Below are positions 32,060-41,471 of a stretch of DNA of 64,000 nucleotides, in pieces; the first letter of the stretch is position 1, and each line of letters opens with the position of its first letter. Source of the DNA: Microbacterium sp. zg-Y625 (lineage in GTDB: Bacteria; Actinomycetota; Actinomycetes; Actinomycetales; Microbacteriaceae); NCBI RefSeq assembly GCF_030246925.1, contig NZ_CP126740.1:3162001-3226000 (forward strand), written 5' to 3'. The translations under genes and the position numbers were made by a program. The notes under the pieces were generated by a model. It had not been told where the DNA came from. It searched no databases and saw nothing but the letters and a program-made list of their open reading frames with translations.

Positions 32060-32821
32060 GTGTTCATCCCCATCGACTACGCCTGGCTCGAGGCCACCGG
32101 CCTCGCGGCGGTGCGCACGACCGCATTCCTCTTCATCGCCCCGCCCTTCTCGTACGGCGCCTTCCCCGCCCGCATCAAGGCCATGCTGGGGGTGGGGCTC
32201 GCCGTCGTCGTCAGTGGCAGTGTGGCGGCGCCGTACGAGGTGCTCGACACGGCGGGCTTCCTCGGGGCGCTGGTCATCCAGGTGGTCGTCGGGGCGCTGC
32301 TGGGACTGCTCGTGCTGGTCTGCTTCTCGGCGGTGCAGTCCGCCGGCAGTCTCATCGACGTCTTCGGCGGCTTCCAGCTCGCGCAGGCGTTCGATCCCCA
32401 GATGCAGGTGAACGGCGCGCAGTTCACCCGCCTGTTCCAGATCACGGCGCTGGCCCTGCTCTTCGCCTCGAACGGCTACCAGCTGATCCTCGCCGGGCTC
32501 GTCCGCAGCTTCACCGCCGTCCCCGTCACCGGGATGCTGGATCTCAGCCGTCCCGCCGACCTGATCATCGACACCGTCTCGCAGATGATGCTCTCCGCCG
32601 TGCAGATCGCCGGTCCCCTGCTGCTCGTGCTCTTCCTCGCCGACGTGGGACTGGGTCTCATCACCCGCGTCGCCCCCGCGCTCAACGCCTTCGCCATGGG
32701 CTTCCCGGTGAAGATCCTCCTCACCTTCCTGCTGGCCGGCAGCGTCGTCCTCGCTCTGCCCACGATCGTCGGCGCCCTCGCCGAGGACGCCCTCGGCCTC
32801 TTGACGGGGGGCACGCGATGA
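32060..32821 (+). CDS. fliR: Flagellar export channel protein FliR
   Basis: 253 residues, GTG start 1 bp after the fliQ stop. Six hydrophobic segments, with IKAMLGVGLAVVVSG, VFGGFQLAQAFDPQMQVNGAQFTRLFQITALALLFASNGYQLIL and NAFAMGFPVKILLTFLL, all typical of FliR. Pore component. Confidence 0.96.
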   Translation: MFIPIDYAWLEATGLAAVRTTAFLFIAPPFSYGAFPARIKAMLGVGLAVVVSGSVAAPYEVLDTAGFLGALVIQVVVGALLGLLVLVCFSAVQSAGSLIDVFGGFQLAQAFDPQMQVNGAQFTRLFQITALALLFASNGYQLILAGLVRSFTAVPVTGMLDLSRPADLIIDTVSQMMLSAVQIAGPLLLVLFLADVGLGLITRVAPALNAFAMGFPVKILLTFLLAGSVVLALPTIVGALAEDALGLLTGGTR

Positions 32822-33912
32822 GCGGCGGCGGCGACTCCGGGGAGCGCACCGAGAAAGCCACCGACCGGCGGCTGCGCGAGGCACGGCGCAAGGGCAAGCT
32901 GACGCGCAGCCAGGACTTCACCGCCTGGCTCGGCATCGCCGCCGCGGGTGCGATGATGGCGACGGCGATCGGCGCGGCCGCCGACGTCGGCGGCGAGCAG
33001 TTCGTCGCCATCACCTCGGTCATCCGCAATCCCGACCCGCAGGCGGCGGTCGCGGTGATGCAGTCCGCCCTGGCATCCATCGCGTCGGTGCTCGTCCCCC
33101 TGCTCGGGGCGGTCGCGGTCGTGACGCTCATCGGCGCCGTCGCCCAGGGTGGCGTGCACCTGCGCGGCATCCCCGCCCGCTTCGAGCAGTTCAACGTGCT
33201 CAACGGCGTGAAGCGCATCTTCGGCGTGCAGGCCCTCTGGGAGGGGGTCAAGTCGCTGCTGAAGACCGCCGCGATCGGCCTGTCGCTCTACGCGATCATC
33301 GCGGGCCTCGTCCCGGTGCTCACCGCGAGCGGCTCCCATTCGATCGCGCACCTGCTCGAGGTGGCATCCTCGGGCGTCGCCTCGCTGCTGATCACGGCCG
33401 TGGCGGTGGGGATCGCCCTGGCCGTCCTCGACGTGCTCGTCGTCAGGCGCCGCAACCAGAAGCACACCCGCATGACCAAGAAAGAAGCCCGGGACGAGCA
33501 CAAGCGCAGCGAAGGCGACCCGCTCATCCGCGGCCAGCGCCGGGCCCGCCAGCTCGCCCTCAGCCGCAACCGCATGATCGCAGCGGTGGGCGACGCCGAC
33601 GTCGTGCTGGTGAACCCCACGCACGTCGCCGTCGCGCTGCGCTACGAGCCGGGCAAGTCCGCTCCGCGGGTCGTGGCGAAGGGAAGCGGGCTCATCGCCG
33701 AGCGCATCCGCGACCGCGCGACCGAGGCCGGCGTGCCCCTCGTGCGCGACATCCCGCTCGCCCGCGCCCTGCACGGGGCCTGTGCGCTGGGACAGGAGAT
33801 CCCCGCCGATCTGTACACCGCCGTCGCCCAGGTGCTGGTCTTCGTCGACACCCTCAAACGTCGCGGCTCCGCCCGCGGCGTGCACACCCTCCCACAGAGG
33901 AAGAACACATGA
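32818..33912 (+). CDS. flhB: Flagellar export switch protein FlhB
   Basis: 364 residues. The N-terminus GERTEKATDRRLREARRKGKLTRSQDF is the FlhB signature. Four membrane segments are followed by a cytoplasmic domain with the self-cleaving NPTH motif (Asn266). Cleavage switches export from rod/hook to filament proteins once FliK signals hook completion. Confidence 0.97.
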   Translation: MSGGGDSGERTEKATDRRLREARRKGKLTRSQDFTAWLGIAAAGAMMATAIGAAADVGGEQFVAITSVIRNPDPQAAVAVMQSALASIASVLVPLLGAVAVVTLIGAVAQGGVHLRGIPARFEQFNVLNGVKRIFGVQALWEGVKSLLKTAAIGLSLYAIIAGLVPVLTASGSHSIAHLLEVASSGVASLLITAVAVGIALAVLDVLVVRRRNQKHTRMTKKEARDEHKRSEGDPLIRGQRRARQLALSRNRMIAAVGDADVVLVNPTHVAVALRYEPGKSAPRVVAKGSGLIAERIRDRATEAGVPLVRDIPLARALHGACALGQEIPADLYTAVAQVLVFVDTLKRRGSARGVHTLPQRKNT

Positions 33913-35966
33913 AGAACATGCTGAGCATGTCCGCCGTCCCCATCGGCGTGGTGGGCATCATCATGCTCCTGGTGGTCCCCATCCCGCCGTTCCTGCTGGA
34001 TGCGCTGATCATCCTGAACATCCTGTTCGCCCTGCTCGTGCTGCTGACGACGATGTTCGTGAAGAAGCCGCTGGATTTCTCCGTCTTCCCCTCGCTGCTT
34101 CTGGTGGCCACGCTCTTCCGGCTCGGGCTCAACGTCGCCTCGACCAAGCTCGTGCTCGGCGAGGCGCACGCGGGTCAGGTGATCGACGCCTTCGGCGCGA
34201 TCGCCGTCGGCGGCTCGCTCGTCATCGGCATCGTGGTCTTCCTCATCCTCATCGTCATCCAGTTCGTCGTGGTGACCAAGGGCGCCGAGCGCGTCGCCGA
34301 AGTCGGCGCGCGCTTCACCCTCGACGCGATGCCGGGCAAGCAGATGGCGATCGACGCCGACCTGAACGCGGGCCTCATCACCGACGCCGAGGCGCGCCGC
34401 CGCCGCGCCGAGGTCGCCGCCGAGGCGGACTTCTACGGTGCGATGGACGGCGCGTCGAAGTTCGTCAAGGGCGACGCCATCGCCGGCCTCGTGATCATCG
34501 TCATCAACCTCGTCGGCGGCATCGCCATCGGCGCCACGATGCACGGCATGGAGATCGCCGAGGCGATCGACACCTACGCCATCCTCACCATCGGCGACGG
34601 GCTGGTGACGCAGATCCCGGCGTTGCTCATGGCCGTCGCGACCGGCATGATCGTGACCCGCTCGAACGCCGAGGCCGAGATGGGCACCGAGGCGGGGGCG
34701 CAGCTGGGGCAGTCGCGCAACGCCCTGCTCATCGCCAGCGGCGCCGGCGTCGTGATGTCGTTCATCCCGGGGATGCCGATGGTCCCGTTCCTCGTCATCT
34801 CCGCCCTGCTGCTGTTCGCGGCTCAGCGGGTGAAGGCCGCCGAATCCCGGCGGGCCGAGGAGGACGCACCGGCCGCCGACGCCCCCGCGGCCGCCGATGC
34901 CACCGAGGACCTCATCGAGCGCATGCGCGTGCACTCCCTGGAGATCCTGCTGGCCCCCGACATCGTCGACCTCGTCACGGGCGGCGGCCCCGACGACCTT
35001 CTCGCCCGCGTCAAGTCGCTGCGGCGCAAGACAGCCGCCGAGCTCGGCCTGATGGTGCCGCCCGTGCGCACCCGCGACAGCATCGAGCTGCCCGCCTCGA
35101 CCTACGTCATCCGTGTCGCCGGCGTCGACGTCGGAACCGGCGTGGCGCCCCGCGGATCGCTCCTCGCCCTCGGACAGGGGCTCGACGCGTTGCCGGGCAC
35201 GTCGTTCCCCGAGCCGGTGTTCGGCATCGACGGCAAGTGGGTTCCGCTGGAGATGCGCCACAGCGCGGAGCTCGCGGGGGCGACGGTCATCGACCGCGCG
35301 AGCGTCATCATCACCCACCTCTCCAGCGTCATCCAGACGCACGCCGCGCGCCTGCTGAGCCGCGAAGACGTGCGCCAGCTGACCGACGCCCTCCGCCAGG
35401 TGAGCCCCGCGGCCGTGGAGGAGCTGACCCCGGCGCTGCTGTCGCTCGCTGAGATCCAGCGCGTGCTGCAGGGGCTGCTCGCCGAGCGGGTGGCCATCAA
35501 CGACCTCGTGCGCATCTATGAGGCGCTCGCTCTGCGCGCGAAGACCACCACCGAGCCCGAAGCGCTCATCGAGGCGGCGCGCGCGGCGCTGGGTCCGGCC
35601 GTGGCCGCCCGGTTCGCGGAGGGCGGGCGCCTGCGCATCGTCATGATCAACCCGCTGCTCGAGCAGTCGATGCTCGAAGCGCTGCGCCCGGGCGAGGACG
35701 GCGTGCACATCGCCTTCGATCCGCACCGCCTGGAGGCGGTCGTGGAGTCCACCCGGGCGGCGGTGGCCTCGGCCGGTGCGGGGCCGGAGCCGGTGCTGGT
35801 CTGCGCACCCTCGCTGCGCCCGGCCGTCCGCCGGCTCGTGTCGGCGCAGACCGACGGGCTGCCGGTGCTGTCGTACACCGAGGCCACCGCCGGGGGTTTC
35901 ACGATCGACACGGTCGGGGTCGTCCGCGACGCCGCGAACGACTCCCACGCGATCAACGTCGCCTGA
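33909..35966 (+). CDS. flhA: Flagellar export gate protein FlhA
   Basis: 685 residues. Eight membrane segments lie in the first 310 residues, with the conserved FHIPEP loop VAEVGARFTLDAMPGKQMAIDADLNAGLI near residue 140. The large cytoplasmic domain (about 330-685) docks chaperone-cargo complexes. It overlaps flhB as ATGA. The frame opposite it is open for over 1,000 codons but is a GC artefact. Confidence 0.97.
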   Translation: MKNMLSMSAVPIGVVGIIMLLVVPIPPFLLDALIILNILFALLVLLTTMFVKKPLDFSVFPSLLLVATLFRLGLNVASTKLVLGEAHAGQVIDAFGAIAVGGSLVIGIVVFLILIVIQFVVVTKGAERVAEVGARFTLDAMPGKQMAIDADLNAGLITDAEARRRRAEVAAEADFYGAMDGASKFVKGDAIAGLVIIVINLVGGIAIGATMHGMEIAEAIDTYAILTIGDGLVTQIPALLMAVATGMIVTRSNAEAEMGTEAGAQLGQSRNALLIASGAGVVMSFIPGMPMVPFLVISALLLFAAQRVKAAESRRAEEDAPAADAPAAADATEDLIERMRVHSLEILLAPDIVDLVTGGGPDDLLARVKSLRRKTAAELGLMVPPVRTRDSIELPASTYVIRVAGVDVGTGVAPRGSLLALGQGLDALPGTSFPEPVFGIDGKWVPLEMRHSAELAGATVIDRASVIITHLSSVIQTHAARLLSREDVRQLTDALRQVSPAAVEELTPALLSLAEIQRVLQGLLAERVAINDLVRIYEALALRAKTTTEPEALIEAARAALGPAVAARFAEGGRLRIVMINPLLEQSMLEALRPGEDGVHIAFDPHRLEAVVESTRAAVASAGAGPEPVLVCAPSLRPAVRRLVSAQTDGLPVLSYTEATAGGFTIDTVGVVRDAANDSHAINVA

Positions 35967-35985
35967 GCCGAAGTAGGGTGAACGA

Positions 35986-36255
35986 ATGCTGGTGTTGACG
36001 AGGCGGATCGGCGAGCGCGTGCTCATCGGCGACGACATCGAGGTGACCGTGCTGGAGGTCAAGGGCGACAGCGTGCGCATCGGCATCCAGGCGCCCCGCG
36101 AGACGCGCATCCACCGCGCCGAGATCGTCGCCGCCGTCGAGCGCGAGAACGTCTCGGCCGCGCAGGCCGCGCCCGACGCCGAATCGGCGCTGCTGCAGGC
36201 TCTGGCGCGACGGCTGGAGACCCCCACGGCATCCGCGGACGACACCGCGCCCTGA
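35986..36255 (+). CDS. csrA: Carbon storage regulator CsrA
   Basis: 89 residues. Core MLVLTRRIGERVLIGDDIEVTVLEVKGDSVRIGIQAPRETRIHRAEI is CsrA beta-strand order with the RNA-binding ends. It carries a C-terminal extension of roughly 25 residues beyond the usual 61-65, mostly Ala/Glu helix. AGGGTGA precedes the ATG. As in Bacillus, it should bind GGA sites in the flagellin leader and be held off by FliW. Confidence 0.96.
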   Translation: MLVLTRRIGERVLIGDDIEVTVLEVKGDSVRIGIQAPRETRIHRAEIVAAVERENVSAAQAAPDAESALLQALARRLETPTASADDTAP

Positions 36256-36262
36256 GCCGGCG

Positions 36263-37609
36263 TCAGTCCAGCAGCAGCGCGGGCTCCTCGAGCACGGATG
36301 CCACGTCGGCGATGAACCGGCTCATGCCGTCGCCGTCGATCACGCGGTGGTCGAACGACCCCGAGACCGTGGTCACCCAGCGGGGGCGCACCTCGCCGTC
36401 CACCACCCACGGCTTCTGGCGGATGGCGCCCATCGCCACGATCCCGGACTCGCCCGGGTTGATCGTGGGGGTGCCGGCGTCCATGCCGAAGACGCCGATG
36501 TTTGTGATCGTGATGGTGCCGCCCTGCTGGTCGGCCGGGGTGCTCTTGCCCTCGCGCGCGGTGAGGGTCAGCCGCTGCAGCGCCCGGGCGAGCTCGCGCA
36601 TGCTGAGGTCCTGCGCGTCCTTGATGTTCGGCACGAGCAGGCCGCGGGGTGTCGCCGCGGCGATGCCGAGGTTGACGTAGTTGCGCACCCGGATCTCCGC
36701 CCCGCCGTCGGTGTCGACCCAGGCGGCGTTGACCATGGGGGTGCGGCGCACGGCCCAGACGACCGCCCGCGCCATGATCAGCAGCGGCGAGACCTTGACG
36801 TCGGCGAAATCGGGGGATGCCTTCAGGCGCTTGACCAGCTCCATCGTGCGGCTCGCGTCGACGTCGGTCCACACCGAGACGTGCGGGGCGGAGGACGCCG
36901 AGCGCACCATGGCCGAGGCGGTCGCCTTGCGGACGCCCTTGACCGGGATGGTCTCCTCGCGGCCGTCGTCGGACGGCGACGGCGCAGGTGCGACCGGGAT
37001 CGTCTGCTCGCGGACGTCGGGCAGCTCGGGGGTCTGGATGTTGCGGAAGACGCTGGCCTGCGACGCCTGCGCCAGCACGTCGTCGCGGGTGACCTGCCCG
37101 CCGGGGCCGCTGGGGGTCACCGCGGCCAGGTCCACCCCGAGGTCGCGCGCCAGCTTGCGGATCGGCGGCTTGGCGATGATGCCGACCGACGCCCGCACCT
37201 GCTGTTGCGGGTTCGGCGTCCGCACCGGCCGCCGGCGCGAGGCCACCGCGCCTCCGGTGCCGTAGCCGACGAGCACCGCGCCTGCGCCGTCGCCGTCGTT
37301 GGATGCCGCCTGCTCGCCGTGCTCGGACTGGCCCACCACCGCGGGGGTCGCGTCATCGGCGGCGGCGCGGGCGGACTCGATCGTGATGATCGCCGCTCCC
37401 ACCGGCACCGTGTCACCCTCGCCCACCAGCAGCTCGCCGACCGTGCCGGCGAACGGCGACGGCAGCTCGACCAGCGACTTGGCGGTCTCGATCTCCACGA
37501 TCACGTCGTTGACGGCGACCTCGTCGCCCGGGGCGACGTGCCACTGCACGACCTCGGCCTCGGTGAGTCCCTCGCCGACGTCGGGCAGGACGAAGGTCTG
37601 CATGCTCAT
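36263..37609 (-). CDS. 2-oxo acid dehydrogenase E2 component (dihydrolipoamide acyltransferase)
   Basis: 448 residues from ATG 37607-37609 (AAAGGA 7 nt upstream); the frame is open for 26 more codons. Lipoyl domain at 1-80 ([21 protein letters not shown], lysine in ETAKS). A peripheral subunit-binding domain lies near 140-180 ([32 protein letters not shown]). The catalytic domain ends [19 protein letters not shown] with the active His-Asp. It transfers the acyl group to CoA. Substrate (pyruvate or branched-chain keto acids) is not decided by sequence; the E1alpha/E1beta pairing favours the branched-chain type. Confidence 0.93.
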   Translation of the reverse strand: MSMQTFVLPDVGEGLTEAEVVQWHVAPGDEVAVNDVIVEIETAKSLVELPSPFAGTVGELLVGEGDTVPVGAAIITIESARAAADDATPAVVGQSEHGEQAASNDGDGAGAVLVGYGTGGAVASRRRPVRTPNPQQQVRASVGIIAKPPIRKLARDLGVDLAAVTPSGPGGQVTRDDVLAQASQASVFRNIQTPELPDVREQTIPVAPAPSPSDDGREETIPVKGVRKATASAMVRSASSAPHVSVWTDVDASRTMELVKRLKASPDFADVKVSPLLIMARAVVWAVRRTPMVNAAWVDTDGGAEIRVRNYVNLGIAAATPRGLLVPNIKDAQDLSMRELARALQRLTLTAREGKSTPADQQGGTITITNIGVFGMDAGTPTINPGESGIVAMGAIRQKPWVVDGEVRPRWVTTVSGSFDHRVIDGDGMSRFIADVASVLEEPALLLD

Positions 37610-37640
37610 GGGTGTTCCTTTCGCAGCGGCCCGGTCGGCC

Positions 37641-38663
37641 TCAGTGGGCGAGAACGCGGTCGACGGCCTCGAGGATGCGGTCGGCATCGGGCAGGTAGAC
37701 GCCCTCGAGCTTGGCGGGCGGGAACGGAACGTCGAAGCCCGATACCCGCAGCACCGGCGCCTCGAGGGCGTAGAAGGCGCGCTCCATGACGGTGGCGGCG
37801 ACCTCCGACCCCACCGAGGTGAAGCCGGGCGCCTCCTGGGCGTAGACCATGCGGCCGGTGCGGCGCACCGAGTCGAGGATGGGACCGTAGTCGATGGGTG
37901 AGAGCGAGCGCAGGTCCACCACCTCGCACGAGGTGCCCTCGCCTTCGGCGAGCGCGGCGGCCTGCAGCAGGGTCGTCACCATCGCGCCGTGGCCGACGAG
38001 CGTGACGTCGGTGCCGCGGCGCACGACGCGCGAGGCGTGCAGCGGCACGGCTCGGGACGACGTGTCGACCTCGCCCTTGGCCCAGTACTTCGCCTTCGGC
38101 TCGAGGAAGACCACCGGGTCGGGTGAGGCGATGGCATCCTGGATCATCCAGTAGGCGTCGTTGGCGGTCGAGGGCGACACCACCCGCAGTCCCGCGGTGT
38201 GCGTGAAGTACGCCTCGGGGCTCTCCTGGTGATGCTCGACCGCGCCGATGTGCCCGCCGTAGGGGATGCGGATGACCACCGGCATCTGCAGCCGGCCCTC
38301 GGAGCGGTTGGTGAGCTTCGCCAGCTGCGTGGTGATCTGGTCGAACCCGGGGAAGACGAAGCCGTCGAACTGGATCTCGACGACGGGGCGGAACCCTGCC
38401 ATCGCCAGCCCGATCGCGGTGCCGATGAGGCCGGACTCCGCCAGCGGAGTGTCGAGCACGCGCTGCTCGCCGAACTCCGCCTGCAGCCCCTCGGTCACGC
38501 GGAAGACACCGCCGAGGCGCCCGATGTCCTCGCCCATCAGCAGCACGTGGTCGTCGGCGGCGAGCGCCGCACGCATGCCGGCGTTGAGGGCCCGCCCGAG
38601 CGGCATGGTCGTGAGGGTGGCGGGCGCGGGCGACGGGCGGGTGGTGGTGGCGGCCTCGGTCAT
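37641..38663 (-). CDS. 2-oxo acid dehydrogenase E1 component, beta subunit
   Basis: 340 residues from ATG 38661-38663, overlapping the E1alpha stop. Transketolase-like fold: [86 protein letters not shown] and [11 protein letters not shown]. It forms the thiamine-diphosphate site with E1alpha. A frame of 507 codons covers it, but the upstream part lies inside E1alpha. Confidence 0.94.
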   Translation of the reverse strand: MTEAATTTRPSPAPATLTTMPLGRALNAGMRAALAADDHVLLMGEDIGRLGGVFRVTEGLQAEFGEQRVLDTPLAESGLIGTAIGLAMAGFRPVVEIQFDGFVFPGFDQITTQLAKLTNRSEGRLQMPVVIRIPYGGHIGAVEHHQESPEAYFTHTAGLRVVSPSTANDAYWMIQDAIASPDPVVFLEPKAKYWAKGEVDTSSRAVPLHASRVVRRGTDVTLVGHGAMVTTLLQAAALAEGEGTSCEVVDLRSLSPIDYGPILDSVRRTGRMVYAQEAPGFTSVGSEVAATVMERAFYALEAPVLRVSGFDVPFPPAKLEGVYLPDADRILEAVDRVLAH

Positions 38664-39787
38664 GACGCGCCCTCCTCGAAGGATGCCTCGTAGTCGGCGA
38701 GCCAGCTCCGCTGCTCGTCCACGAGCGGGTGGGGGTCGCTGTAGACGTGCGCGAACATCGCCTCGGCCGGGATGGTGCCCAGTGCGTTCGTGCGTGTGCG
38801 CACATCGTCGGCGAGGGCCTGCGCCTCGGCGTCGACGTCGGCGAAGAAGGCGGCCGCCGCTCCCCGCGCTTCGAGGAACGCCCGCATGCGCACGAGCGGG
38901 TCGCGGCGCGTCCAGGACTGCTCCTCGTCGGAGGTGCGGTACTTCGTCGGGTCGTCGCTGGTGGTGTGCGCGCCCATGCGGTAGGTCATCGCCTCGATCG
39001 CGCGCGGGCCGTCGCCGGCGCGCGCTTCGTCCAGCGCCCGCTTGGTGACCGCGTAGCTGGCCAGCACGTCGTTGCCGTCGACGAGGATCGAGGGCATGTA
39101 GCCGGCGGCCCGCAGGTGCAGCGGCGTGCGCGACTGGGTCGTGACGGGCACCGAGATCGCCCACTGGTTGTTCTGCAGGAAGAAGACCTGGGGGGCGCGG
39201 TAGCTCGCGGCGAACACCATCGCCTCGTGCACGTCGCCCTGGCTCGAGGCCCCGTCGCCGTAGTAGACGATCACGGCTTCGTCGCGCTCGGGCTCACCGG
39301 TGGCGGTGCGTCCGTCGAACGCCAGGCCCATGCCGTAACCGGTCGCATGCAAGGTGTGGGCGCCGAGCACCAGCGTGTAGGGCCGGGTGTTGCCGTTCTT
39401 CGGGTCGGCCGGGTCCCACCCGCCGTGGGTGAGACCGCGCATGAGGCGGATGATGTCGACCGGGTCCACCCCGCGGATGGTGCACACGACGTGCTCGCGG
39501 TACGACGGGAAGATGTGGTCCTGCGCGCGGGCCGCGCGCGCCGACCCGACCTGGGCGGCCTCCTGGCCGAACGAGGGTGGCCAGAGCGCCAGCTGGCCCT
39601 GACGCTGCAGGTGCGTGGCCTGCCGGTCGAAGGCGCGACTCATCGCCATATCGCGGTAGAACCGCTCGAGGTCGGCATCGTCGAGGGCGTCGACCATCTC
39701 GAGGTAGGGCTCGGCGGCGGGCGTCGGCGCGAACGACCCGTCGGCCGCGAGGATGCGCACGAGAGCGGGATCGTCGGGCGGGATCAT
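38660..39787 (-). CDS. pdhA: 2-oxo acid dehydrogenase E1 component, alpha subunit
   Basis: 375 residues. The thiamine-diphosphate motif is YYGDGASSQGDVHEAMVFAASYRAPQVFFLQNNQWAISVP (GDG...NN). Substrate loop residues YRMGAHTTSDDPTKYR are conserved. It decarboxylates the 2-oxo acid. First gene of E1alpha-E1beta-E2; no E3 gene is in the window. Often annotated pdhA, but branched-chain keto acid dehydrogenase is as likely. Confidence 0.93.
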   Translation of the reverse strand: MIPPDDPALVRILAADGSFAPTPAAEPYLEMVDALDDADLERFYRDMAMSRAFDRQATHLQRQGQLALWPPSFGQEAAQVGSARAARAQDHIFPSYREHVVCTIRGVDPVDIIRLMRGLTHGGWDPADPKNGNTRPYTLVLGAHTLHATGYGMGLAFDGRTATGEPERDEAVIVYYGDGASSQGDVHEAMVFAASYRAPQVFFLQNNQWAISVPVTTQSRTPLHLRAAGYMPSILVDGNDVLASYAVTKRALDEARAGDGPRAIEAMTYRMGAHTTSDDPTKYRTSDEEQSWTRRDPLVRMRAFLEARGAAAAFFADVDAEAQALADDVRTRTNALGTIPAEAMFAHVYSDPHPLVDEQRSWLADYEASFEEGAS

Positions 39788-39859
39788 CCCCCTACGCTAA
39801 CGTGCGGCGCGGGGCCCGCCTCGCTGGACATCCCACAACGGATTGCCCGATCCACAGTG

Positions 39860-39877
39860 CCCGGCCTACAGGCCCGG
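39860..39877 (-). terminator. Possible terminator after the aminotransferase gene
   Basis: An 8-bp inverted repeat with one mismatch (39860-39867 with 39870-39877) starts 4 bp after the aminotransferase stop, upstream of the E1alpha gene. Loop of 2 nt, no T run. Confidence 0.4.
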
Positions 39878-39880
39878 TCG

Positions 39881-40990
39881 TCACATCGCTCGCGCGGGGT
39901 GCCCCTCCGGCAGCAGCGACAGGGCGGATGCCGCGGCCTCGAGGATCGCCGGCATCGATGCCTCCTCGCCCACCGAGATGCGCACGCCGTCGCCGGCGAA
40001 GGGACGCACGACGAGGCCGGCGTCCTCGAAGCGCGGCGCCACCTCGAGCGTCTGCTCGCCGGTCGCCAGCCACACGAAGTTGCCCTGCGCGTCGGGGACG
40101 TTCCATCCCCCCGCGCGCAGCCCGGCCGCGAGCCGGTCGCGGCAGTCGGTGATGACGGCCACCCGGGCGATGAGCTCGTCCTCGGCGTCGAGGCTGGCCA
40201 GCGCCGCCTCTTCGGCCTGCGCGGTGACCGACAGCGGGATGCCGGTGGCGCGGGCCGCGTCGAGGATGCGGGGGTGTCCGACGCCGTAGCCGATGCGCAG
40301 CCCCGCGAGGCCGTACGCCTTGGAGAAGGTGCGCAGCACCACGACGTTCTGGTGCCCGTCCGCCAGCACGCGGGCGCCGTCGACGGCTGCCGGGTCGGTG
40401 ACGAACTCGGCGTACGCCTCATCGAGCACCACCAGCACGTCCGCCGGAACCCGAGCCAGGAAGGCCTCGAAATCGTCCTGCCGGACGATGGGACCGGTGG
40501 GGTTGTTGGGGCTGCAGACGAGGATCAGGCGAGTGCGGTCGGTGACGCGCCGCGCCATGGTGTCGAGGTCGTGGGTGCCGTCTGCAGCGAGGGGCACGGG
40601 CACCGCGGTCGCCCCGGCGACGGCGGCCAGGCCCGGGTAGGCCTCGAACGAGCGCCAGGCGTACATCAGCTCGTCGCCCGCGCCGGCCGTGGCGAGCGCC
40701 AGCTGCTGCAGGATCGACACGCTCCCGGCCGCGACGTGCACGCCGTCGATTCCCACGCCGAACCGCGCGGCCAGCCGGGCACGCAGCCGCGACGCCGACG
40801 CGTCGGGGTAGCGGTTGACGGCGGTGGCCGATCGCATCGCCTCGATGACGCTCGGTAGGGGGTCGAACGGGTTCTCGTTGCTGGAGAGCTTGAACGCGTC
40901 GGCGCCCGCCTGCTTTCCCTGCCGGTAGGGCGGGAGGGCGGCGATCTCGGGACGGATCCGCACGGGCGCGGGCGAGGGGGCCTCTGTCAC
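39881..40990 (-). CDS. hisC: Histidinol-phosphate-type aminotransferase
   Basis: 369 residues, GTG start. PLP fold type I: KLSSNENPFDPLPSVIEAM at the N-terminus, LVCSPNNPTGPIV, VVLDEAYAEFV, and the PLP lysine in TFSKAYGLAGLRIGYG. The C-terminus NFVWLATGEQTLEVAPRFEDAGLVVRPFAGDGVRISVG is HisC-like. It transfers an amino group to imidazole-acetol phosphate or aromatic keto acids. It stands outside a his operon, so the aromatic aminotransferase (Pat) function is possible. Confidence 0.9.
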   Translation of the reverse strand: MTEAPSPAPVRIRPEIAALPPYRQGKQAGADAFKLSSNENPFDPLPSVIEAMRSATAVNRYPDASASRLRARLAARFGVGIDGVHVAAGSVSILQQLALATAGAGDELMYAWRSFEAYPGLAAVAGATAVPVPLAADGTHDLDTMARRVTDRTRLILVCSPNNPTGPIVRQDDFEAFLARVPADVLVVLDEAYAEFVTDPAAVDGARVLADGHQNVVVLRTFSKAYGLAGLRIGYGVGHPRILDAARATGIPLSVTAQAEEAALASLDAEDELIARVAVITDCRDRLAAGLRAGGWNVPDAQGNFVWLATGEQTLEVAPRFEDAGLVVRPFAGDGVRISVGEEASMPAILEAAASALSLLPEGHPARAM

Positions 40991-41075
40991 GGTCCGAGCC
41001 TACAAGCGCGGCCGGGCGGCGACGGCATCGGCAGTTCGCGGCGCCGGAGCGCGAGAGCGTGCCACACTGCTGGGC

Positions 41076-41471
41076 ATGCCCTTCATCATCCGCGTCGTCG
41101 TCAACGCCTTCGCGATCTGGGTCGTGACCCTCATGCCTGCGCTGCAGGTCACGGTCATCGCCTTCCCACCCGGCGAGACCCTGCAGCTCGTGCTGACGCT
41201 GCTTGCGGTCGCCGCGATCTTCGCGCTGGTCAACACGATCATCGGCACGGTGGTCAAGATCGTCGCGCTGCCCCTGTACGTGCTCACCCTGGGGCTCATC
41301 TCCTTCATCATCAACGGGTTCCTGCTGTGGCTGACGGGGTGGATCACGTCGTTCTGGCACTGGGGACTGCGCGTGGAGGACTTCTGGTGGGGTGTGGTCG
41401 CCGCCATCGTGATCTCGCTCATCAACTGGATCTTCGGCATCATCCTGCGCCCGCAGCGTCGCCGCGACTGA
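41076..41471 (+). CDS. Small membrane protein of the phage holin 4_2 superfamily
   Basis: 131 residues with four hydrophobic segments (VVVNAFAIWVVTLMPALQVTVIAF, LVLTLLAVAAIFALVNTIIGTVVKIVALPLYVLTLGLISFIINGFLLWLTGWI, WGVVAAIVISLINWIFGIIL). The pattern PLYVLTLGLISFIINGFLLWL is typical of this widespread chromosomal family. There are no phage genes around. Function unknown. Its 3' end overlaps the convergent hydrolase gene by 32 bp. Confidence 0.88.
   Translation: MPFIIRVVVNAFAIWVVTLMPALQVTVIAFPPGETLQLVLTLLAVAAIFALVNTIIGTVVKIVALPLYVLTLGLISFIINGFLLWLTGWITSFWHWGLRVEDFWWGVVAAIVISLINWIFGIILRPQRRRD

Noticed and set aside
33642..36872. Open minus-strand frame of over 1,000 codons opposite flhA and csrA
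   Set aside because: Its translation is Arg/His/Asp/Gly-rich without any domain, and it is antisense to the well-conserved flhA. It is a GC-content artefact.
41076..41471. Phage holin as sign of a prophage
   Set aside because: This family is a common chromosomal membrane protein and no phage structural, integrase or lysis genes are near.
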